Assembly: GCA_937910975.1 (NCBI GenBank)
Contig: CALEMZ010000243.1
Location: 1-5,885 of the forward strand
Source of the DNA: an uncultured Pseudorhodobacter sp.
Lineage (GTDB): Bacteria; Pseudomonadota; Alphaproteobacteria; Rhodobacterales; Rhodobacteraceae
Reading direction: 5' to 3'
Length of the DNA: 5,885 nucleotides
Position numbers and translations under genes: made by a program. Below, piece by piece: positions 1-5,447 of the stretch. Each line of letters begins with the position of its first letter. Position 1 is the stretch's first letter. The notes beneath the pieces are model-generated. The model was not told the DNA's origin. It made no database searches and worked only from the letters and a program-made list of their open reading frames with translations.

Positions 1-2
1 TG

Positions 3-752
3 CAGGTTCAAGACGCAGCCATCCTCGACCGCTTGGCACGCGGACTGAGCAAAGATGAAGCGGCATCGATCCGTCCGCAGACGCCGTTGGCTTTCGAGGC
101 GCAGGGCCGCACGATTGCGGCCTATTCCACCTTCGCGGGCGGTGGCGGCTTTGGCGGCGACGGTTACATGTTGGTGTCGGATCAGACCTTTCTGTCGCTA
201 TTTCCGGCCCGCAGTTCTACGGCACCCGACCATATCTTGTTGACCTTAGGCCGCGGCGCGGATGTGGGCACTGTCGTCGCCCGGTTGCGCAGACTGATCT
301 CTGATCCGTCCCTGCGCATCCGAAGCTACGCCGACGCCGCGCAAGACGATCTGAAATATCAGCAAACAAAGCGGCCAACCGGCATCATCTTTGGATTTGG
401 CGTTCTGATCGGCGTGCTGGTCGGGTTGGTGATTGTCTATCAGGTCCTATCGACAGACGTCGCTGACCACTTGCGCGAATATGCCACGTTCAAGGCAATG
501 GGCTATGGGCCACGCTTCTTTCTGAGCGTCGTATTTGAAGAGGCGCTTATTCTGGGCATCATGGGGTTCATCCCAGGTCTGATTGTTGGCACTGCCATCC
601 TAACTTTGATGGGTAAGATCACGACACTGCCTTTGGCCATGTCCTTTTCGATGGCTGGCAGCGTGTTTATCGGTACTGTGGTCTTTTCGGCGATATCGGG
701 GGCGATTGCCACCCGCCGCCTTGCCGCTGCCGACCCCGCCGATCTGTTTTGA
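3..752 (+). CDS. devC: DevC-family ABC exporter permease, 3' part (5' end outside window)
   Basis: This is the C-terminal 249 residues of an inner-membrane permease of the DevC/MacB-FtsX type. The reading frame is open from the first bases of the window, so the gene begins upstream; the TTG at 33 is not its real start. A periplasmic stretch (fragment residues 1-125) with a Gly-rich patch (GGGGFGGDG) precedes a membrane domain. Three hydrophobic segments lie at about fragment residues 127-149, 180-205 and 215-234, the usual C-terminal half of an FtsX fold. The motif REYATFKAMGY after the first segment and the ending ADPADLF are typical of DevC. In this family the permease works with the ATPase DevA and the membrane-fusion protein DevB, often with a TolC-like outer-membrane channel, to export glycolipids or other hydrophobic or peptide substrates. 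Substrate here is unknown. The stop is 7 nt before the ATPase start, indicating one operon. Confidence 0.9.
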   Translation, partial: QVQDAAILDRLARGLSKDEAASIRPQTPLAFEAQGRTIAAYSTFAGGGGFGGDGYMLVSDQTFLSLFPARSSTAPDHILLTLGRGADVGTVVARLRRLISDPSLRIRSYADAAQDDLKYQQTKRPTGIIFGFGVLIGVLVGLVIVYQVLSTDVADHLREYATFKAMGYGPRFFLSVVFEEALILGIMGFIPGLIVGTAILTLMGKITTLPLAMSFSMAGSVFIGTVVFSAISGAIATRRLAAADPADLF

Positions 753-759
753 GGCTGTG

Positions 760-1455
760 ATGGAAAACGAAAACATCCTTGACGCCAAGGGCCTGAACCA
801 CTGGTTCGGCACGGGTGAGGTCAAGAAACAGGCGTTGTTTGACGTTAACCTTACCCTGAAACGTGGCAGCTTTACCGTGCTGATGGGACCATCCGGTTCC
901 GGCAAGACCACCGTGCTGACCCTGATCGGGTGTCTGCGCGGCGTTCAGGACGGATCGGTGCGCTTGTTGGATCGCGAACTGAACAGCGCTTCAGAGGCTG
1001 ATCTTGTGGTGCTGCGGCGGCGTCTGGGCTTTATCTTTCAGGCGCACAACCTGCACGAAAGCCTGACCGCAACGCAGAACGTTATCATGGGCCTTCAAGT
1101 CCATCGTGGCGTGTCGGACGCCGACGCGCAGCGCGCGGCCACCCATGCGCTGGGTCTGGTTGGTCTGTCGGACCGGGTCGGTTATCTGCCGGGCAATTTG
1201 TCGGGCGGGCAAAAGCAGCGCGTAGCAGTCGCGCGGGCCTTGGTGGGCAACCCGGCGCTTCTGCTGGCAGACGAACCAACCGCGGCGCTGGACAAGGAAA
1301 GTGCGGGTGAAGTGGTGGACTTACTGAAAAGGATGGGGGCAGCACGCGGCATGACCACACTTCTTGTCACACATGACAACCGCATCCTCGACCGCGCCGA
1401 TCGTATCCTGACGTTGGAAGATGGGCGTATCGTGAAGGTTGAAGACCGGAGCTAA
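760..1455 (+). CDS. devA: DevA-family ABC exporter ATPase
   Basis: This is a complete cytoplasmic nucleotide-binding subunit of 231 residues, the usual size for DevA/LolD/MacB-type ATPases. Visible motifs in order are Walker A GPSGSGKTT (43-51), Q-loop Gln94 in FIFQAHNLHESLTATQNV, signature LSGGQKQR (147-154), Walker B LLLADE (167-172), D-loop AALD (175-178) and switch His205 in VTHD. All catalytic residues are present. The sequence after the Q-loop is the DevA-specific form, which together with the DevC neighbour separates it from LolD or FtsE. ATG 760 is chosen because TGAGG (750-754, overlapping the permease stop) lies 5 nt upstream and the protein then starts just before the conserved N-terminal strand. 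An upstream in-frame ATG at 706 lies inside devC and would add a non-homologous leader. GTG 757 is a minor alternative. It powers export by the adjacent DevC permease; a functional link to the copper genes downstream is not shown. Confidence 0.93.
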   Translation: MENENILDAKGLNHWFGTGEVKKQALFDVNLTLKRGSFTVLMGPSGSGKTTVLTLIGCLRGVQDGSVRLLDRELNSASEADLVVLRRRLGFIFQAHNLHESLTATQNVIMGLQVHRGVSDADAQRAATHALGLVGLSDRVGYLPGNLSGGQKQRVAVARALVGNPALLLADEPTAALDKESAGEVVDLLKRMGAARGMTTLLVTHDNRILDRADRILTLEDGRIVKVEDRS

Positions 1456-1913
1456 CGCTTGGCCGCAGCAGCAAAGCGATGCCAACACACGTGGCATTCA
1501 TGAAGATAGGCCGCTCGATTAGATGGCCTCAAACATAAAATCAAAACGGCGCGTTGTCTGAACAAATCAAGCCAGGATCATCGACCATCGCCACCGGTAA
1601 TACTAGCGGCATGCTCAACACCGCAGTTGGCGCCATGGCAAAGTCGAAACTGACCACCACCAGTTTTGGCGACAGGATGCGACGCTGGTGGTACAAAGTA
1701 CGATGACCGCCAACGCCGCCGCCGAAGAGCGGGATGCTGGCGTGTCACTTAGGCTGATGCTGGCGCGGCACAATTGCAGGTGCACAGGCATTCAGTGGTC
1801 CAACTGCGCCGGTAGACGTAGTTTTTCCAAGTATCCGGGACTGTGGCAACGGACCGGAATTCGGCGCTATCGAGTTCTGTTTGCCTCCGGTTTGGAATCT
1901 GGTAATAGAGCGC
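1456..1913 (+). other. Gene-free spacer between exporter and copper cluster
   Basis: No convincing gene is visible in this 458-base stretch. It contains short open frames only: a 23-codon + frame at 1635-1706, a minus-strand frame of 67 codons (1541-1744) with no good start, and an open extension upstream of the next gene (1758-1913) that lacks ATG or GTG. Two weak inverted repeats are present: ATGCCA/TGGCAT (1479-1484 with 1492-1497, 7-nt loop), which could be a poor end-of-transcript hairpin for devA but has no T run, and ACCACCAG/CTGGTGGT (1656-1663 with 1685-1692). I recognise no transposase, tRNA or terminal repeat. The promoter of the copper cluster is expected here, but no clear -35/-10 pair or known metal-regulator box can be pointed to. 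Confidence 0.6.
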
Positions 1914-2288
1914 ATGGCTAGGAGCGTTCAATTTGCATTTGCAAAGACCACAATGGTCTTGCTGGTGGCAGTAAGCCTCCTGCTCAGTGGTTTTGCGCAT
2001 CGACCTGTTCCCACCACCGCCCAGATTGAGCAGGCGGTATCCTTGGCGGGCTTGGGTCTGAGCCTTGCCGATCTTTGCACTGAACCAGGTGATGCAGACG
2101 GTGGAATGAGCATGGGCGATTGCCCGGCTTGCCATTTGACCGCATCAGTCCTGCTGCCTGAGTCGGTCGCAAGTCTGATCGACATCGAATTGCGCGCATC
2201 CGCCGCCCTGATTGTGCCCGCCGAAGCGCATGTCGTTGGCCGCACTACCAACCCGGCAACACCGGTCCGTGCACCCCCTCTGGCTTGA
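1914..2288 (+). CDS. DUF2946-like small membrane-anchored protein with CPAC motif
   Basis: A predicted 124-residue protein. A short basic/polar N-terminus is followed by one hydrophobic segment (about residues 14-28), which could be an uncleaved anchor or a signal peptide, and then a small domain facing the periplasm. It has Cys55, then Cys70-Pro-Ala-Cys73-His74, and ends RAPPLA. This layout (N-terminal membrane segment, a CPxC(H)-type motif mid-protein, RAPP-like ending) is what I know from DUF2946 proteins, which often sit beside copper and TonB-receptor genes in proteobacteria; their biochemical role is not established. The CPACH group could bind copper, which is inference. ATG 1914 is preferred over the in-frame TTG at 1881, although its ribosome site is weak (only AGAG at 1907-1910). 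The frame stays open upstream to 1758 without ATG or GTG. It is followed by mbnP after 71 bases. Confidence 0.68.
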   Translation: MARSVQFAFAKTTMVLLVAVSLLLSGFAHRPVPTTAQIEQAVSLAGLGLSLADLCTEPGDADGGMSMGDCPACHLTASVLLPESVASLIDIELRASAALIVPAEAHVVGRTTNPATPVRAPPLA

Positions 2289-2311
2289 TCGCCAAACGTC
2301 TTGTCGATCAA
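2285..2311. repeat. Perfect 7-bp inverted repeat across the end of the DUF2946-like gene
   Basis: TTGATCG at 2285-2291 and CGATCAA at 2305-2311 are exact reverse complements separated by 13 nt, overlapping the TGA stop (2286-2288) and lying about 50 nt before the mbnP start. It could be a weak hairpin between the two genes, an operator, or chance. There is no T run after it, so it is not a standard intrinsic terminator. Confidence 0.4.
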
Positions 2312-2359
2312 TTCAACCTGCCATGCGCTTTCGCGCCGGCAAAACCTGAGGGTAAACCC

Positions 2360-3193
2360 ATGAAATACATCGCTTTTGCTGCGGCTATGGCCGCCAGCCC
2401 CGCCTTGGCCGATCAGGCTGTGTCCATCAACTTTGCCGGCGAGATCGCAGGCAAACCATTCTCCTGCGCCGAGACGTTTGAGGGCATCGGGGCCAAGGCC
2501 ACCGCCGTCAGGGGCATCGATTACCGCGTCTTTGTGTCTGGTGCGGCGCTAATCCGCGCCGACGGCACCGCCCAGCCGATTGCCTTGGAGCAGGACGGCA
2601 AATGGCAGTTGGACGATCTGGCGCTGCTGGATTTTGAGGATGGGTCGGGCGGCTGTTCGACCGGGACGGCTGAAACCAACACCGCCCTGCGCGGCACGGT
2701 GCCCGAGGGCGAGTATGTCGGGCTGGCGTTCAATCTGGCGGTGCCGTTTGACAAGAACCACGGTGACCCGACTCTTGCCGCAGCTCCCCTGAACACCACG
2801 GCGATGTTCTGGAACTGGCAGGGCGGCTACCGCTTTGTGCGCATCGACATGGTGCCGGTGGACAAGGCTGCGGATGGGCCGAAGGGCTGGTTCCTGCATC
2901 TGGGTTCGACCATGTGCCCGGCGGCCTCCAAAACAGAGGCGCCGACAGCAGAGTGCAAGAACCCCAACCATCTGCCGGTCAGCTTTGCCGCCTTTGATCC
3001 CGCGACCAATGCGGTGGTCATCGACCCCGCCGCCGTGGTGGCCGAGGCCGACATGACGGTGAACGCGGCAGAAACCTCGCCGGGCTGTATGTCATTCCCC
3101 GGTGATGCCGATTGCACCACGGTCATGTCCAAGCTGGGGGTGCCCTACGGTGACATCCCGGCAGGGGCGCAGCAGCTGGTATCAAAGCGCTGA
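2360..3193 (+). CDS. mbnP: MbnP-family periplasmic copper protein (metallo-mystery pair, four-Cys motif)
   Basis: A 277-residue secreted protein. Residues 1-17 form a signal peptide with an A-L-A cleavage site before Asp18. The mature part has six Cys (36, 99, 186, 199, 243, 252), fitting the four-Cys MbnP family, and the family blocks MFWNWQGGYRFVR (149-161), HLGSTMC (180-186), ECKNPNHLPV (198-207) and PGCMSFPGDADC (241-252). In studied MbnP proteins, and in the related MopE/CorA copper proteins, a Trp is oxidised to kynurenine and helps bind copper. Trp151 and Trp153 in the MFWNW block are the visible candidates, with His134 and His180 as possible ligands; these assignments are inference. 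GAGGG at 2348-2352 lies 7 nt before ATG 2360 and fixes the start. A TTG at 2285 would add 25 residues ahead of the signal peptide and is rejected. The partner mbnH begins 3 nt after the stop. Confidence 0.9.
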   Translation: MKYIAFAAAMAASPALADQAVSINFAGEIAGKPFSCAETFEGIGAKATAVRGIDYRVFVSGAALIRADGTAQPIALEQDGKWQLDDLALLDFEDGSGGCSTGTAETNTALRGTVPEGEYVGLAFNLAVPFDKNHGDPTLAAAPLNTTAMFWNWQGGYRFVRIDMVPVDKAADGPKGWFLHLGSTMCPAASKTEAPTAECKNPNHLPVSFAAFDPATNAVVIDPAAVVAEADMTVNAAETSPGCMSFPGDADCTTVMSKLGVPYGDIPAGAQQLVSKR

Positions 3194-3196
3194 GCC

Positions 3197-4366
3197 ATGC
3201 GCCGCCTTGCCCTATGGGCGGGGCGCATCGGTGTGGCGGGGCTTGTCCTCGCCACACCGATGACGCTTGCCGCCGAGCCCTATAGCTGGCCAATCCCGGC
3301 CTGGATGCCCGCACCGCCCGTGCCGGATGACAACCGGATGTCGACGGGCAAGGTCGAACTTGGCCGACATCTGTTCTACGATGCCCGCCTGTCGGCAGAT
3401 GGCACGGTGGCCTGTGTGTCCTGCCATGTGCAGGAGCGCGCCTTTACCGATGGGCGCGAGGTTCCCGTTGGCATCAACGGCACGCTGGGTATCCGCAACG
3501 CGCCGGGGCTGGCGAATGTCGGCTACCTGCCGCTGCTCACCTGGGCCAATCCGCATATGAGCAGTCTGGAGTTTCAGGCGCTGATTCCGCTCTTTGGCGA
3601 CAACCCCGATGAGATGGGCAACAACGGCCAGGAAGCGGCCATGTTCGCCCGGCTGGCGGCGGACCCTTACTATCAGACCGCTTTTTCCGCAGCCTTCCCC
3701 GACCATGCCACACCCGATCTGTTCACCGTGACCCGTGCGCTGGCCGCCTTTCAGCGCAGCCTGATTTCGGTGGATAGCGCCTATGACCGCTTCAAGCGTT
3801 GGGGAGAGAAGGACGCCCTGTCCGAGGCCGCTAAGCGTGGCGAGCAGTTGTTCTTTGACCATCGCTTCGAATGTTACCATTGCCACTCTGGCATCCACTT
3901 TTCAGACAACCTGCAAACCAGCCGCTCAGCCTTTGCCGAGAAGGGCTTTCACAACACCGGGCTTTACAACATCGACGGCGCGGGGGCTTACCCCGCCAAC
4001 AACACCGGGCTGATGGAGCTGACCGGCGATCCTGCCGACATGGGCAAGTTCCGCACGCCCAGTTTGCGCAATGTCGCGCTGACTGCACCCTACTTCCATG
4101 ACGGATCGGCGGAAACCCTGACCGAGGTGCTGGAGCATTACCGCGCCGGCGGACGCAGCCTTGCAGACGGCCCCCATGCCGGCAACGGCGCGCAAAGCCC
4201 GCTGCGCGATGGCCTGATCGTCGGCAACAGCGCAACCGAAGCCGAGGTCGCCGACATCATCGCATTCCTTGAAAGCCTGACCGATCCCGGCTTCATCACC
4301 AACCCCGCTTACGGCGACCCATGGCCCGCAGATCATCCTGCCGTGGTCAAACGAGTGCTGCCCTGA
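3197..4366 (+). CDS. mbnH: MbnH: MauG-like di-haem c-type enzyme acting on MbnP
   Basis: A 389-residue periplasmic protein of the bacterial di-haem cytochrome c peroxidase/MauG superfamily. A signal peptide covers about residues 1-26 (basic RR start, hydrophobic 11-25, cleavage near LAA). Two haem-attachment motifs are present: CVSCH (73-77) and CYHCH (226-230). Other superfamily blocks are LGRHLFYDARLS (55-66), VTRALAAFQRSL (178-189), FRTPSLRNV (285-293) and APYFHDGS (297-304). MbnH enzymes are known to reach a high-valent bis-Fe(IV) state and to convert a specific Trp of MbnP to kynurenine. The adjacent mbnP makes this assignment much stronger than a generic peroxidase. Only 3 nt separate it from the mbnP stop, with no strong separate ribosome site, so translational coupling is likely. 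Haem maturation would need the host's cytochrome c machinery. A plain cytochrome c peroxidase or MauG with another substrate is the alternative. Confidence 0.92.
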   Translation: MRRLALWAGRIGVAGLVLATPMTLAAEPYSWPIPAWMPAPPVPDDNRMSTGKVELGRHLFYDARLSADGTVACVSCHVQERAFTDGREVPVGINGTLGIRNAPGLANVGYLPLLTWANPHMSSLEFQALIPLFGDNPDEMGNNGQEAAMFARLAADPYYQTAFSAAFPDHATPDLFTVTRALAAFQRSLISVDSAYDRFKRWGEKDALSEAAKRGEQLFFDHRFECYHCHSGIHFSDNLQTSRSAFAEKGFHNTGLYNIDGAGAYPANNTGLMELTGDPADMGKFRTPSLRNVALTAPYFHDGSAETLTEVLEHYRAGGRSLADGPHAGNGAQSPLRDGLIVGNSATEAEVADIIAFLESLTDPGFITNPAYGDPWPADHPAVVKRVLP

Positions 4367-4377
4367 GCCCCGCACTT

Positions 4378-4415
4378 GAGATGCAAGGCAGGAGGCGTCC
4401 CGCCCTTTGCATCTC
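4378..4415 (+). other. Hairpin 1 in the mbnH-chaperone spacer
   Basis: GAGATGCAA (4378-4386) pairs exactly with TTGCATCTC (4407-4415), 9 bp, with a possible inner G-U and G-C extension. It begins 11 nt after the mbnH stop. No T run follows, so it is more likely an mRNA 3'-end stabilising or processing structure than a terminator on its own. Confidence 0.6.
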
Positions 4416-4420
4416 TGGGT

Positions 4421-4452
4421 GGCCCTTGCCCTCATTCCCGTGGGCAAGGGCC
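4421..4452 (+). terminator. Hairpin 2, strong G/C-rich stem
   Basis: GGCCCTTGCCC (4421-4431) and GGGCAAGGGCC (4442-4452) form a perfect 11-bp stem with a 10-nt loop. The following bases (TTACTCTCCCTTT) are only moderately T-rich, so this could be a weak intrinsic terminator or a block against 3' exonucleases that protects mbnP-mbnH mRNA. Confidence 0.6.
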
Positions 4453-4457
4453 TTACT

Positions 4458-4490
4458 CTCCCTTTGGCGACCAAGCCGAAGGGAGCTTTT
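4458..4490 (+). terminator. Hairpin 3, intrinsic terminator-like stem with T run
   Basis: CTCCCTT (4458-4464) pairs with AAGGGAG (4479-4485), T4465 with G4478 as a wobble pair, and GGC (4466-4468) with GCC (4475-4477). This gives an 11-bp stem with a 6-nt loop, followed by CTTTTCATT. It is the most terminator-like of the three structures. It stops only 21 nt before the chaperone ATG, leaving no room for a promoter between them. It may act as a partial terminator or attenuator that sets the ratio of mbnPH to chaperone transcripts. Confidence 0.6.
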
Positions 4491-4511
4491 CATTCACTTT
4501 AGGAGATCGCG

Positions 4512-5408
4512 ATGAAGCGCTACCTTGCCACCCTTGCTGTGCTGCTGCTGGCCAGTACAGCCTATGCCCACGAAGTCACCGTCGGCGATTTGCAGATCAT
4601 CCATGCCAATATCCCGGCGCCGATGGGCTCGGGCCAGGTCGCCGCTGGGTATATGGGCATTTCCAATGAGGGCGACCACCCTGACACCTTGATCGGCGTC
4701 GAGGTTGGTTTTGCAGCGAAGGCCATGCTGCACACCACTGAATTCAGCGCCGATGGCGTGGCCAGCATGAAGCATGTCGAGGCGCTGGAGATCCCCGCCA
4801 GGGACACCGTGGTGTTGGAGCCGGGCGGTTATCACATCATGCTGATGGGGCTGACCCAGCCGCTAAACGTCGGGGACATGGTACCCGCAACCCTGATATT
4901 CGAGCAGGGCGGGCGGGTCGAGATAGAGTTCATGGTCGATCCCGCCGATGGATCGGTGGACCATTCCAAGATGGACCATTCGGCGATGGGCCATGACGCG
5001 ACGAACGCGCATGCCGCCCATGGCGCGGGGCATACGGCTCCGGTTCAGACGGGGGATCCGATGGTGGACATCGAGGCCCTGCTGAAAGCGCAGTTCGACA
5101 CGCCGGAAACCCCGTTGACCGTGGCCCCGATTTCAGTTCACGGCCCCTTCGCCATAGCAGGTTGGGCACAAGACGGACGCGGCGGGCGGGCCTTCTTGCG
5201 TCAGGACGACAAGGGCTGGTTTATCGAACTGTGCTCGGGCGCAAGCCTGATGCTGCCCGCCACCCTGCAATCGCTGGGGCTGTCGGCGGCAGAGGCCGAG
5301 GCTTTGCTGACCCAAGCCAAAGCTGCCGAAGCAGCCCTTGCCCCGGACACCATCGCCCTGCTCGACAGCTTTGACGGCACGCTGATCGTCGGGCGGGACG
5401 GTCACTAA
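4512..5408 (+). CDS. PCu(A)C copper chaperone fused to a copper-uptake-associated domain
   Basis: A 298-residue periplasmic protein. The signal peptide is residues 1-19 (A-Y-A cleavage), giving a mature N-terminal His20. Residues 20-143 are a PCu(A)C domain with the Cu(I) ligand set His74, Met86, His108 and Met110: 11 residues lie between His74 and Met86, 21 between Met86 and His108, then H-I-M within PGGYHIMLMGL. Residues about 148-176 form a His/Met-rich linker (His151, Met154, His156, Met159, His161, His167, His170, His174) in repeats such as DHSKMDHSAMGH. Residues about 181-298 resemble the separate 'copper uptake system-associated' protein, with the block IAGWAQDGRGGRAFLR (215-230) and ELCSGASLM (239-247), Cys241. 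PCu(A)C proteins hand Cu(I) to cytochrome oxidase assembly or to importers; the second domain's role is unknown. AGGAG (4501-4505) lies 6 nt before ATG 4512. The gene is twice the length of a single-domain PCu(A)C. Confidence 0.88.
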   Translation: MKRYLATLAVLLLASTAYAHEVTVGDLQIIHANIPAPMGSGQVAAGYMGISNEGDHPDTLIGVEVGFAAKAMLHTTEFSADGVASMKHVEALEIPARDTVVLEPGGYHIMLMGLTQPLNVGDMVPATLIFEQGGRVEIEFMVDPADGSVDHSKMDHSAMGHDATNAHAAHGAGHTAPVQTGDPMVDIEALLKAQFDTPETPLTVAPISVHGPFAIAGWAQDGRGGRAFLRQDDKGWFIELCSGASLMLPATLQSLGLSAAEAEALLTQAKAAEAALAPDTIALLDSFDGTLIVGRDGH

Positions 5409-5447
5409 TTGATCCCTAAGTCAAACCTTCAACCAACGGAGGCCTCA

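Noticed and set aside
706..759. Earlier ATG start for the DevA ATPase
   Set aside because: It lies inside devC and would add 18 residues not typical of the family; ATG 760 has TGAGG at 5 nt.
1479..1498. Possible devA terminator (ATGCCA/TGGCAT hairpin)
   Set aside because: Only 6-7 bp and no T run after it, so it is not listed as a terminator.
1635..1706. 23-codon + open frame in the spacer (starts MAKSK, ends WWYKVR)
   Set aside because: Too short, no ribosome site seen, and no similarity recognised; its Arg/Trp-rich end is probably chance.
1932..1945. Palindrome TTTGCA-TT-TGCAAA near the DUF2946-like start
   Set aside because: It falls inside the coding region where repeated Phe-Ala codons explain it; no evidence for an operator.
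2285..2359. Earlier TTG start for mbnP adding 25 residues
   Set aside because: It would bury the signal peptide and overlaps the upstream stop; ATG 2360 has GAGGG at good spacing.
3212..3898. Long minus-strand open frame (228 codons) opposite mbnH
   Set aside because: It lies wholly opposite a clear di-haem gene, shows no family motif, and is the usual by-product of G/C-rich coding DNA.
3926..4474. Minus-strand open frame (182 codons) opposite the mbnH end and spacer
   Set aside because: No recognisable domain, and it runs through the three hairpins and the mbnH C-terminus; composition explains it.
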